Below, piece by piece: positions 20,238 to 30,262 of a DNA stretch of 64,000 nucleotides; within the stretch, counting starts at the first letter, position 1; every line of letters starts with the position of its first letter. The notes beneath the pieces are model-generated. The model saw only the letters and a list, made by a program, of their open reading frames with translations. It was not told the DNA's origin and ran no database searches. Both the position numbers and the translations under genes were made by a program. Location of the stretch: positions 682,001 to 746,000 of the forward strand of contig CP116670.1 in NCBI GenBank assembly GCA_028370155.1, in the 5' to 3' direction. The stretch is from Arthrobacter sp. OVS8 (GTDB lineage: Bacteria > Actinomycetota > Actinomycetes > Actinomycetales > Micrococcaceae).

Positions 20238-20295
20238 TTGCGCTGTCACTTGTTGCTGTTCTGGGGCCTCAGAACAGCAACAAGTGACAGCGCAA
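20238..20295. repeat. 26-bp perfect palindrome in convergent gap
   Basis: The left arm at 20238-20263 (TTGCGCTGTCACTTGTTGCT...) and the right arm at 20270-20295 (...AGCAACAAGTGACAGCGCAA) are exact reverse complements, with a 6-nt loop GGGCCT. It lies between the convergent PPOX gene (ends 20178) and the transglutaminase gene (ends 20315). It can terminate both transcripts, but is longer and less GC-rich than the local terminators, suggesting a dispersed palindromic repeat. Confidence 0.88.
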
Positions 20296-20314
20296 ACCGG
20301 GGTGAGGAAGCGAA

Positions 20315-21167
20315 TCAGGCCAGGCGGGTGATCTCCACGCTCACGCTGAGGGCGGAGCCGCCCCCGCCTGACAGGATTCCTTTGAGCGGGGGCACGTCGC
20401 GGTAATCCCGGCCCCGTGCCACGGTCACGTGGAAGTCGCCGGCCGGCTTGTGGTTGGTGGGGTCCCAGCTGCGCCATTCGCCGTCCCACCACTCAAGCCA
20501 GGCATGCGACTGTCCCGCGACCGTCTCGCCGAGGTCCGCCGTCGACCGCGGGTGCAGGTAGCCGGACACGTACCGGGCCGGGATGCCCCGGCTCCGCAGC
20601 GCGCCGATGGCCAGGTGCGCAAGGTCCTGGCAGACGCCCTGGCGCTGGTTCCAGGCCTGCTCGGCGTTTGTGGTGACGCCGGTGGAGCCCTTCATGTAGG
20701 TCATTTCGCCGCGCATCCATTCGAAGACCGCCATGGCGGCCTCGTGCGGGTTGCGGTCCCCGACGACGCCGGGAATGATCTCCAGAACTTCGGTGCCCGG
20801 CCCGGTGAGCTGCGACTGCGGGATCCAGTCGCTGAACTTGTTGAGGGTTTCCGGGGACTCGAGGACGTCCCAGCCGACGATGTCCGCCTCGGCCGGAATC
20901 CGTTCCACCCGGTGCACCTCGACGGTGGTGGTGGACAGGACTTCCAGGTGCTCGTGCGGCATCTGCATGTCGAACGCGGTGACCCGGGTGCCCCAGTAGT
21001 CGCGGTAGCTGCTCAGCGACGCCTGGGACGGCGAGACCTTCAGCGAGGACTCCAGCACCACTTGCTGGGGATCCGTCAGGGGGTCATGCGGGCCTCGTTG
21101 TAGGAGAGCGTAACCCGCTTGTTGTACTTGTACGCCGTCTTGTGGATGATACTCAGCCGGGTCATGA
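20315..21167 (-). CDS. Transglutaminase-like cysteine peptidase family protein
   Basis: About 284 residues with one C missing near 21090. The N-terminus reads [20 protein letters not shown], the beta-rich domain found in bacterial transglutaminase-like proteins. The papain-like core has NQRQGVCQDLAHLAIGALRS (nucleophile Cys), AGQSHAWLEWWDGEWRSWDP (His and Asp), giving a full Cys-His-Asp triad. It probably hydrolyses or forms amide bonds in a peptide. The gene overlaps the alpha-E gene by ATGA and forms a three-gene operon with it and the ATP-grasp gene, a conserved trio predicted from comparative genomics to make and process a peptide tag. Confidence 0.87.
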
Positions 21168-22088
21168 AACTTCTCCCACCCAGGCCAGTTCGTCTGCCTG
21201 ATTGAAGTACTTACGGGAAATGGCGTCCGAAGCCTGCGAGACGGCCTTCTGGACACGTTCCATGTGCTCCGGCAGCTCCGACATCAGGTCGTCGGTGCGG
21301 TGGAACTCGAGGAACGTGCGGGCCTGGCCCACGATCCGGCGGGCGTCATTGATAAAGCCGACGCGCTGGGCCGAGGGGTCCAGCTTCGCGAGGCATTCGT
21401 CGGCGTCACGCAGTGCGTACACGATGGAGCGCGGGAACAGACGGTCCAGGAGCAGGAACTCGGCGGCGTGCTGGTCGCCAAAGGCGGCCCTGCGGGTCCG
21501 CAGGAACGATTCGTAGGCGCCGGCGCAGCGGAGCATGTTCACCCATGACATCCCTGCGGAGAGCACGTCCCGGGTGGAGAGCATCCGGGCGGTCATGTCG
21601 GCGCGTTCCAGCGAGCGGCCCAGGACCAGGAACTGCCAGCTTTCGTCGTGGCTGACCGTGGTGTCCGCCAGGCCGCTGACCATGGCCGTGCGTTCCAGCA
21701 CCCAGTTGCAGAAGCGGTAGGTGCCCACCACGTCCTTGCGGTGCTGGTTGAGCCCGTAATACGTGGTGTTCAGGCTCTCCCAGAGCCCGGACGACACGGT
21801 TTCCCGGGCGCGGCGGGCGTTCTCCCGCGCCGCGCCGAGGGAACCGGCGATGGACGTGGCGCTCTGCTTGTCGTAGGCGAGGGCGTTAAGCAGTTCGGGC
21901 AGGCCGAAGTCCTCGCTCTGCGCCCGGGCGCCCATCACGGCAAGGAGTTCCTGCGCCACGCTGCGCTGTTCCTCCATGGGCAGGTGGTTGAGCCGCTCAA
22001 GGTGGACGTCGAGGATCCGGGCGGTGCCGTCGGCCCGTTCGACGTAGCGGCCGATCCAAAACAGTGACTCGGCGATACGGCTAAGCAT
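21162..22088 (-). CDS. Alpha-E domain protein
   Basis: Intact, 308 residues. [20 protein letters not shown] followed by an all-helical sequence ([39 protein letters not shown]) is the alpha-E domain, a conserved but functionally unassigned helical family (formerly DUF403). It lies between the ATP-grasp and transglutaminase genes, always its companions in many bacteria, and overlaps the latter by four bases. In some organisms alpha-E is fused to the ATP-grasp protein, which implies direct contact. The biochemical role is not established. Confidence 0.9.
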   Translation of the reverse strand: MLSRIAESLFWIGRYVERADGTARILDVHLERLNHLPMEEQRSVAQELLAVMGARAQSEDFGLPELLNALAYDKQSATSIAGSLGAARENARRARETVSSGLWESLNTTYYGLNQHRKDVVGTYRFCNWVLERTAMVSGLADTTVSHDESWQFLVLGRSLERADMTARMLSTRDVLSAGMSWVNMLRCAGAYESFLRTRRAAFGDQHAAEFLLLDRLFPRSIVYALRDADECLAKLDPSAQRVGFINDARRIVGQARTFLEFHRTDDLMSELPEHMERVQKAVSQASDAISRKYFNQADELAWVGEVS

Positions 22089-22163
22089 TCGCGGTTACCT
22101 CCAGCGCATCGGAAATCTGAAAAGGGCAGGTCAGCGGAAAAGCGGGTGGCACGGTGCCGGGGG

Positions 22164-23717
22164 TCATTGCTGCTGCTCCTTCTGGCTGTCGCGCCAGTTG
22201 CTCTCGACGGGCCAGACGGAGACCCGTTCGCGGACCGTGATGGCCGGGCGGGGCAGGGTCTCCACGGGCACCTCGGGGAATCCGCCAGCACCCAGGTGTC
22301 CTTGGAACCGCCGCCCTGGCTGGAGTTCACGATCAGGGAGCCTTCCTTGAGCGCCACCCGGGTCAGGCCGCCGGGCAGGACCCAGACGTCGTCGCCGTCG
22401 TTGACCGCGAAGGGGCGCAGGTCCACGTGCCGTGGGCCGAATTTGTCGCCGCTGAGCGTGGGCACGGTGGAAAGCTGCAGGACCGGCTGCGCGATCCAGC
22501 CGCGGGGTCCGCGATAACGCGCTTGCGCAGGGCGGCGAGTTCGTCCTTGGAGGCATCCGGGCCGATCACGAGGCCCTTGCCGCCGGAACCGTCCACGGGC
22601 TTGACCACCAGTTCGTCCAGCCGGTCCAGGACCTCTTCCCGGGCTTCCTTCTCTTCGAGCCGGAACGTGTCCACGTTGGCGATCACGGGCTCTTCGTTGA
22701 GGTAGTAGCGGATCAGGTCCGGGACGTAGCTGTAGACGAGTTTGTCGTCGGCGACGCCGTTGCCCACGGCGTTGGCGATGGTGACGCCGCCGGCGCGGGC
22801 CGCATTGACCAGGCCCGGGCAGCCGAGCATGGAGTCGGCCCGGAACTGCAGCGGGTCCAGGAACTCGTCGTCGATGCGCTTGTAGATCACGTCGACGCGC
22901 TGCTCCCCGGCGGTGGTGCGCATGTAGACGCGGTTGCCGCGGCAGATGAGGTCGCGTCCCTCGACGAGTTCCACACCCATCAGGCCGGCGAGCAGGGTGT
23001 GCTCGAAGTAGGCGCTGTTGAAGACGCCGGGGGTCAGCACCACCACGGTGGGGTCGTCGACGCCGGACGGTGCCGTTTTGCGCAGGGCGGAGAGCAGCCG
23101 GCGCGGGTACTCCTCGACCGGCCGGATGAGCTGCTGGCCGAACGCTTCGGGCAGGCCCTTGGCCATGGCGCGGCGGTTCTCCAGGACGTAGCTGACGCCG
23201 GAGGGGACGCGGACGTTGTCCTCGAGGACACGGAAGGTCCCGGCGGCGTCGCGGACGACGTCGATCCCGGAAATGTGCACGCGGACGCCGCCGGCCGGCT
23301 CGAAGCCGTGCACCTGGCGGTGAAAGTGGGCGCTGGTGGTGACGAGCTGGCGCGGGATGACGCCGTCGGTCACCACGGCCATCTTGTCGTAGACGTCGTT
23401 AAGGAACGCCTCCAGCGCCCGCACGCGCTGCGCGACGCCCTGCTCCAGCACGGTCCACTCATCAGCCGGGATGACACGGGGCACAATGTCGAGCGGGAAG
23501 GGCCGCTCCTCCCCGCGAAGTCGAACGTGACGCCGCGGTCCAGGAAGGTCCGTGCCATGGAATCGGCGCGGGCGGTGACATCAGCGAGCGAGAGTTCACG
23601 CAGGGCCCCGGCAACCTGCCCGTACGACTTCCTGGGCTCCTGCCCGGGGGTAAACATCTCGTCGTAGGCGCCGGTGCGTTCGGCGGCCACGGAGTAATCC
23701 TGGAATAGGTCAGACAT
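22164..23717 (-). CDS. Circularly permuted ATP-grasp protein (predicted peptide/amide ligase)
   Basis: About 519 residues with three missing bases (near 23505, 22505 and 22280). It begins [20 protein letters not shown] and contains [78 protein letters not shown] (glycine-rich ATP loop) and [16 protein letters not shown]: the former DUF404/DUF407 pair, now known as a circularly permuted ATP-grasp fold. Such enzymes join a carboxylate to an amine through an acyl phosphate. A GTG two codons earlier (23723) has the better-spaced AAGGTG site and may be the true start. It heads the alpha-E / transglutaminase operon. Confidence 0.87.
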
Positions 23718-23895
23718 GCTCACTAGACAATCACCTTTTTGTTGCGAAATCATTTCCATGCCCGCTGGAGCGTGGCGCCGGGCAGCGGGAAGCGACCGGG
23801 CGTGGCGCCGCCGGCGGGCCGGAAACCGGAGTGGACCGCGGGCAGCCGCCGTGGCGCGTGCGGGCTTTTCCGCGCGGTTGGGGCAAGGTTGGTGC

Positions 23896-24923
23896 GTGCC
23901 ACTGTTAACTCTCCGCCCGCTGCTCAGGGCCAGGCCGCTGCCCGGCCTGGTTCCCGGACTGCTGGCCGCGGCAGCCGCCGTCGTGCTGTCCCTTGCCGTC
24001 CACACCCTGGTTCCCGTGCTCCCGGCGATGACGCTTGCCGTGGCGTTCGGGCTCCTCGCCGCCAACGTTCCGGGGCTGTCCGGCTGGACGGCGGGCCCGG
24101 GCCGGGGTCTGGACTTCGCCGGCAAGCACCTGATGCGCGCCGGGATCGTGGTCCTGGGCCTGAAGGTCAGCCTCGTGGACGTGCTGGGCCTGGGCTGGAG
24201 CGCGCTGCTGCTGATCACGGGCGTGGTGCTGGCGGCCTTTGCCGGAACCTACGCCATCAGCAGGCTGTTCCGGCTGCCGCCGCACGTGTCGCTGTTGATC
24301 GCCACCGGTTTCTCCATCTGCGGGGCCTCGGCCATCGGGGCGATGGCTGCGGTGCGACGGATCCGGCAGCACGACACCGTGCTCCCGGTGGCCCTGGTGA
24401 CCCTGTGCGGCACCCTGGCCATCGGTGTGCTGCCGCTGCTCATCCAGCCGCTGGGCCTCACCCCGGAGGTTTTCGGGGCCTGGGCCGGGGCGTCCGTTCA
24501 CGACGTCGGACAGGTGGTGGCCACCGCGCAGACCGCAGGGGCCACGGCACTGGCGGTCGCCGTCGTCGTCAAACTCACCCGGGTGATCCTCCTGGCGCCC
24601 ATGGTCGCCGCGGCGGGCCTGCACCACCGCAGCACCGCCGACGCCGGCACCGGCCTGAAGCGGCCGCCCATCGTCCCGCTGTTCGTCCTCGGCTTCGTCG
24701 CGCTCGCGGCGCTGCGCACCACGGGCTGGCTCTCCCCGCCGTGCTCGATGCCGCCGCGGTGCTTCAGGACATCCTGCTGGGGATGGCGCTGTTCGGCCTC
24801 GGATCGGCGGTGCGGGTGGGCCAGCTGATCCACACCGGGGCGCGGGCCCTGCTGGCCGCCCTGGCGTCCTGGCTGCTGATTGCCGCGCTGGGGCTGGGCG
24901 CCGCGTTCCTCATGATTAGATAG
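23896..24923 (+). CDS. YeiH/UPF0324-family membrane protein (putative sulfate exporter)
   Basis: About 343 residues with one missing base near 24735. It has ten or so hydrophobic segments, among them GLLAAAAAVVLSLAVHTLVP, AMTLAVAFGLLAANVPGL and ALLLITGVVLAAFAGTYAIS, and the family motifs LMRAGIVVLGLKVSL, GFSICGASAIGAMAAV and VHDVGQVVATAQ. The family is often called putative sulfate exporter by association with sulfur genes; transport has not been proven for most members. The GTG start at 23896 fits the family N-terminus. It is divergent from the ATP-grasp operon and is followed 4 bp later by pepN. Confidence 0.82.
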
Positions 24924-24927
24924 CTGG

Positions 24928-27552
24928 GTGTCGAACCAGAACCTGCGCCGCGATGAAGCCGCAACCCGCTCAGCCCTGATCACCACCCACAGCTACGACG
25001 TCTCCCTCGACGTCCGCCAGGCTGCGGATCCGGACGTCGCCGGGTACACGAGCCGTAGCGTCATCAACTTCTCCGCCGGCGAACCCGGGTCCTCCACGTT
25101 CCTGGACTTCATCAGCAGCCAGGTGCACAGCGTCTTCCTCAACGGCAAGGGACTGCCGGTCGCCGACGTCGTGGACGGTTCCCGGATCCGGCTGGACAAC
25201 CTCCAGGCGGAGAACCAGGTCACCGTCACGGGCACCGCACTGTACAGCACCTCCGGCGAAGGCATGCACCGCTTCTTCGACCCCGCCGACGGCCAGTGCT
25301 ACCTGTACACCCAGTACGAGCCGCCGACGCCCGCCGGGTCTTCGCCAACTTTGAGCAGCCCGACCTGAAGGCGGAATTCACCTTCCACGTCATGGCACCT
25401 TCGGCCTGGCAGGTGTCCTCCAACGGCGTCGAAACCCTCCGCACGCAGCTCACCAGCGATCCGGACACCAGCCGCTGGGACTTCGCCCCCACCAAGGCGA
25501 TGTCCACCTACATCACCACGGTGCTGGCTGGGCCTTACTTCAAGGCCGAGGACTCCTGGCGCGGGACGCTCACTGACGGGTCCGTCCTGGACGTGCCGCT
25601 GGCCCTGTACTGCCGCGCTTCGATGGCGCCGTCCTTCGACCCCGAGGCACTCTTCACCCTCACCAAAAACGGCCTGGACTTCTTCAACGAGCTCTTCGAC
25701 TTCCCGTACCCGTGGGGCAAGTACGACCAGGCCTTTGTGCCCGAATACAACCTCGGCGCCATGGAGAACCCGGGCCTGGTGACGTTCACGGAAAACTACG
25801 TCTTCACCTCACGGGCGGCCGATTCGCAGTACCAGGCACGCGCGAACACCCTGCTGCACGAGATGGCCCACATGTGGTTCGGCGACCTCGTCACGATGCA
25901 GTGGTGGGACGATCTGTGGCTCAAGGAGTCCTTCGCGGACTACATGGGCACCCTCGGCGTGGACCGCACCACGGACTGGGACACAGCCTGGGTGAACTTC
26001 GCCAACAACCGCAAGGCGTGGGCCTACGTGCAGGACCAGCTGCCGACGACACATCCGATCGTCGCCGACATTCCCGATCTTGAGGCAGCCAAGCAGAACT
26101 TCGACGGCATCACCTACGCCAAGGGCGCCTCGGTGCTCAAGCAGTTGGTCGCCTACGTCGGGTTCGAGGCCTTCGTCGCCGGATCGCGCCGGTACTTCAA
26201 GGACCATGCCTACGGGAACACCACCCTGGCGGACCTGCTGGCCGCGCTCAGCGCCGCCTCCGGCCGGGATCTTGCGGACTGGGCCCGCCAGTGGCTGCAG
26301 ACCTCGGGCATCTCGACCCTCACTGCCGGGATCGAAGAGCACGACGGCGTCCTCCGTGCCGTCACGCTCCACCAGGACGCCGAGGACCCGACAACCGGCC
26401 GGCAGGAGCCGCGGCCGCACCGGCTGCGGATCGGCCTGTACGGGATGGACGACGCCGGCGCCCTGGTCCGCACCGGCAGCGTCGAGACCGACGTCACCGG
26501 CGCCCGGACGGACGTGCCGCCCTCGCCGGCAAGCCGCGGCCGCCCTGCTGCTGGTCAACGACGATGACCTCAGCTACGCCAAAGTGCGGCTGGACCCGCG
26601 CTCCGAAGCCACGGTGAGGAGCTCGCTCAGTTCACTCACGGATCCGATGGCCCGGGCCCTGTGCTGGACCGCGCTCTGGGATTCGGCGCGTGACGCCGTC
26701 ACGCCGTCGGCCCTGTACGTGGACGCCGTGCAGCGCTTCGGCCCCGCGGAGACCGGCATCGGGGTGCTGCTGAATGTACTGGGCAACGCGTCCACGGCGA
26801 TCGAACGCTACGTGCCCGTCGTGGAGCGGGCCGGTGTCCGCCGCGATTTCCTGTCCGTGGCGGCCGACGAGCTCCAGCGGGCCGCGCCGGGGTCCGACCA
26901 GCAGCTGGCGTGGGCGCGCACGGTTGCCGCGACCAGCCGGTTCGACGGCGGCCGGCTGGACATGCTCCGCGGGATCCTGGACGGCAGCACCGTCATTGAG
27001 GGCCTGTCCGTGGATGCGGAACTCCGCTGGAACCTCTGGCACGCCCTCGCCGCCAACGGGCAGGCGACCACGGAGCAGCTCGACGGGGAGCTTGCCAGGG
27101 ACAACACCGCCGCCGGTAAATCCGGGCATGCCACCGCCCTGGCAGCCCGCCCGGATGCGGCGGTCAAGGAGGCAGCCTGGACCGAGGCGGTGCACGGCAC
27201 GTCGCTGTCCAACCAGCTGCTCAGCGCGACCATCGCCGGCTTCAACACCGGCCCCGCAGCGCTGCTGCAGGGCTTCACCGACCGCTACTTCGAATGCCTG
27301 GAGGATGTGTGGGCCGGGCGCAGCATCGAGATCGCCAGCCGGATTGTCCGCGGGCTCTACCCGGCCGGGCAGGACCTCGACGACGGAACCCCGGACTCGC
27401 ACCCGGTGATCGTCCGGACCGATGAGTGGCTTGCTGGACACGGCGACGCCCCGCGGGCGCTGCGCCGCATCATCATCGAACAGCGCAGCCACCTGCACCG
27501 CTCCCTCACGGCGCAGGCCCTGCCGGCGGCCACCCCGTCCGCTGCTCCGTAA
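24928..27552 (+). CDS. pepN: Aminopeptidase N, M1 family zinc metallopeptidase
   Basis: About 875 residues with two missing bases (near 25330 and 26530); length is right for actinobacterial PepN. The exopeptidase motif YNLGAMENPGLVTF and the zinc site LLHEMAHMWFGDLV (HEMAH) with the downstream Glu in LKESFADYMG are intact in one frame. The C-terminal ERAP1-like helical domain reads ALLLVNDDDLSYAKVRLDPR through RIIIEQRSHLHRSL. It removes N-terminal residues from peptides in the cytoplasm. The start is GTG at 24928, four bases after the YeiH gene, so cotranscription is likely. A palindromic repeat follows the stop. Confidence 0.93.
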
Positions 27553-27574
27553 CGGCTGTATGCGGGTCGTCCGG

Positions 27575-27685
27575 CCACCCATCTGACACGAATGGCCGCT
27601 AAACGGGTCGGTATAGCGGCCATTCGTGGTGAATCGGTGAACAGCGCCGCCCGCCCGTCCACCCATCTGACACGAACGGCCGCTA
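27575..27685. repeat. Palindromic repeat with a second, partial copy
   Basis: CACGAATGGCCGCTA (27587-27601) and TAGCGGCCATTCGTG (27614-27628) form a perfect 15-bp stem with a 12-nt loop. A 27-bp unit beginning CCACCCATCTGACACGAA at 27575 recurs at 27659-27685 with one mismatch but without the right arm. This looks like one complete and one truncated copy of a mobile or recombining intergenic palindrome. It fills the convergent gap between pepN (ends 27552) and the lipoate ligase gene (ends 27738). Confidence 0.85.
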
Positions 27686-27737
27686 CCCGAGGCGCCCTGA
27701 GGGCAGCGGCGGATCAGTCGGGGGCCGCTGAGTACAC

Positions 27738-28843
27738 CTAGGGAACCCGGTGCAGCCACTCCGGGGTGCCGAACTTGGCCTCGACCCGCTGCCGGGCCGC
27801 GGCGATTTCTCCGTCGGTGAGCACCGACGGCGTCGCCGCGTAGCGTTCCGCGAAGACGTCCATCATGGCCGCGACGATCTCGGCCCGCGCCAGGCCCGTC
27901 TGCCGGCGCAGCGGATCCACCCGCTTCTTCGCGCTCCGGGTGCCCTTGTCGGAGAGCTTCTCCTTGCCGATCCGCAGGACCTCCACCATCTTGTCGGCGT
28001 CGATGTCGTAGCTCATGGTGACGTGGTGCAGCATGCCGCCGTTCGCCAGCCGTTTCTGCGCGGCGCCGCCGATTTTCCCCTGCTCGGTGGCGATGTCGTT
28101 CAGGGGCACATAGAAGGCGCTGATGCCCATCTTCTCGAGGGCCGCCATCACCCAGGCGTCCAGGAAGCCGTAGGAGTCGGCGAAGCTGATGCCGTCCACG
28201 AGGGTCTGGGGCACGTACAGGGAGTACGTGATGCAGTTGCCGGCCTCCATGAACATCGCTCCCCGCCGCTGATCCGGCGGACCACACTGATGCCGTGGCG
28301 TTCGACGCCGGCGGGATCCAGTTCGTTGCGGACGGACTGGAAGCTGCCGATCACCACGGACGGTTCTTCCCAGTCCCAGAACCGCAGCGTCGGGTTGCGG
28401 CGGCCCGCACCGACCTCTTCGGTGAGGACCTCGTCGAGGGCCACGTTGACGTGGGTGGGCAGCACGGAGGGCCCGATGATGTTCCAGTGATGGTCCGCCC
28501 AGCCGGTGGCCTTGGCCAGGGCGCGGCGGACGGTGACTGCCACGGCGTCGGCGGAAAAGCCGAACAGGACGGCCTCGGCCGGCAGGGCCGCTGCCACAGC
28601 GGCGGAGATGTCCGCCGCACCGGACTCCGCCGGGAGGCCGGTGAGTGCCCGGTTGATCTCCAGCAGCGCCTCGTCCGGCTCCAGGAAGAAGTCGCCGCTG
28701 AGCGAGACATTTGTCAGGACGCCGTCGACGACGTCGAAGTCGGCCACCACGAGTTTGCCGCCGGGAACCTTGTACTCCCCGTGGCGGCGGGTGCCGCCGT
28801 CGTCAGCACTGCTGGGGCCGGGAACGGGGCGAAGAGTCGTCAT
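27738..28843 (-). CDS. Lipoate-protein ligase A family protein with permuted domains
   Basis: About 369 residues with one missing base near 28262. Residues 10-100 (HGEYKVPGGKLVVADFDVVD, VSLSGDFFLEPDEALLEINR) match the small accessory domain that in E. coli LplA is C-terminal. The catalytic biotin/lipoate ligase domain follows: LRFWDWEEPSVVIGSFQSVR, GISVVRRISGGE (the RR-x-SGG lipoate site) and ITYSLYVPQTL. So the domain order is reversed relative to LplA. It should attach lipoate or octanoate to E2 or GcvH domains, but other substrates in the superfamily are possible. ATG at 28843. It is convergent with pepN. Confidence 0.82.
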
Positions 28844-28896
28844 GACGTTAATCCTGCCACGCGCCGGCGTCCTGGCGGCACGTGGCGCCGGACGCA

Positions 28897-28928
28897 AAAA
28901 GCCCGCACCGTCACCGGTGCGGGCTTTT
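28897..28928. terminator. Rho-independent terminator of rpmE2
   Basis: AAAAGCCCGCACCG (28897-28910) and CGGTGCGGGCTTTT (28915-28928) form a perfect 14-bp stem with a TCAC loop. Read on the minus strand it ends in a run of five T, a classic intrinsic terminator 24 bp after the L31 gene. Confidence 0.93.
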
Positions 28929-28951
28929 CCAAAGACCTTGGGGAGAAGAAG

Positions 28952-29209
28952 TTACTTCTTGCCGCCGAAGCCCTTGAAGCGAGCGTTGAAGCGCTCGACG
29001 CGGCCTGCAGAGTCCATGATGCGCTGCTTGCCCGTGTAGAACGGGTGGGACTCGGAGGAGATTTCGACGTCGATAACCGGGTAGGTGTTTCCGTCTTCCC
29101 ACTCGATGGTCTTCTTGGAAGACACGGTGGACTTGGTCAGGAACTTGACGCCGGAAGCCAGGTCGTTGAAAACAACAGCTTCGTACTTCGGGTGAGTATT
29201 AGACTTCAT
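28952..29209 (-). CDS. rpmE2: 50S ribosomal protein L31 type B
   Basis: Intact, 85 residues: [55 protein letters not shown]. There is no CxxC zinc site, which marks the zinc-independent (C-minus) type B paralogue. In many bacteria this form replaces zinc-binding L31 under zinc starvation and is controlled by Zur; no convincing Zur box is visible here. A TATGAT -10 element lies at 29299-29304 on the minus strand, giving a leader of roughly 80 nt with a hairpin (see next entry). An intrinsic terminator directly follows the gene. Confidence 0.95.
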
Positions 29210-29228
29210 AATTGGACCTTTGTTCGCA

Positions 29229-29248
29229 CAACTGGATTTTGCCAGTTG
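29229..29248 (-). promoter_or_regulatory. Leader hairpin upstream of rpmE2
   Basis: CAACTGG (29229-29235) and CCAGTTG (29242-29248) form a 7-bp perfect stem with a 6-nt loop, 19 nt upstream of the L31 start on its transcript. It may be a translational control element or a protein site; function unknown. Confidence 0.5.
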
Positions 29249-29372
29249 CCAGGTATGAATGGGATGGCCGGCGGAATGCACCGGACGGCCAGCTATCCAT
29301 CATAGCGGAAAGTCAGCGCCTTCGCCGCCTGACCAGCGGCGCTGTCCACGGCAGCGGTTCCGTCCTTCGGGT

Positions 29373-30193
29373 TCAGCCCGGCGGTTCAGCCCTGGGACGC
29401 AATTCCCAGAAGGCGACGGCGGACGCCGCCGCGACGTTGAGCGAGTCAACGCCCGCGCGCATGGGGATCTTCACGGCCAAGTCGACGGCGGCGAGGGTCC
29501 CCGCGCTCATCCCGGCGCCCTCGGTGCCAAGCACCAGCGCGAGTCTCTCCGGCTGGCGCGCGGCCAGCTCGTCGAGGTCCACGGCGTCGCCGGTGAGTTC
29601 CATGGCGGCCACGGTGAACCCCTGGTCCCGGAGCGCCTGCAGGTCCCCCGGCCAGTTCTCCAGCCGCGCCCACGGCACCTGGAACACCGTTCCCATGCTG
29701 ACCCGGACGCTGCGGCGGTACAGCGGATCCCGCAGCGCGGCGAGACGAGGACGGCGTCGACGCCCAGGGCCGCGGCGGAACGGAAGATCGCGCCGACGTT
29801 GGTGTGGTCCACAATGTCCTCCAGCACGGCAACCCGGCGCGCGCCGGCGAGGAGTTCGGGCAGCGGCACCGGGTCGGGCCGCTGCATGGCCGCCATCGCG
29901 CCGCGGTGGAGGTGGAAGCCGGTGATGTCCTCGAGGAGCGCGGCGGAGCCGATATAGACGGGGACGTCAGGGTGCTGCTCGAAGACGTCCGCCAGATCCT
30001 CGAGCCATTTCTCGGCGAGGAAGAACGAGCGCGGCCGGTGCCCCGCGGCGAGGGCACGGCGGAGCACCCGGGAGGACTCGGCGATGTACATGCCCTCGGC
30101 GGGTTCCCGGAGCTTGCGCAGGTGCACATCGGTGAGCCGGGTGTAGTCGGAGACCCTCGGGTCGTCGGCGGAGTCAAGGTGGTGGAAAGTCAC
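29373..30193 (-). CDS. TrmH/SpoU-family RNA 2'-O-methyltransferase
   Basis: About 274 residues with one missing base near 29735. The N-terminal substrate-binding part reads HLRKLREPAEGMYIAESSRV. The SPOUT knot has EDIVDHTNVGAIFRSAAALG (motif 1), LVLGTEGAGMS (motif 2) and IPMRAGVDSLNVAAASAV (motif 3), all three intact. It methylates a ribose 2'-OH in rRNA or tRNA with SAM; the exact nucleotide cannot be assigned from sequence. It lies downstream of the TauE gene on the same strand with a 69-bp gap. Confidence 0.88.
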
Positions 30194-30262
30194 TGGCGGG
30201 CCATTTCAGCGGGAGGTATCAGTGGAGGAACAGGGGGAAGCTTCAGGAGTCATGGGACCGGG

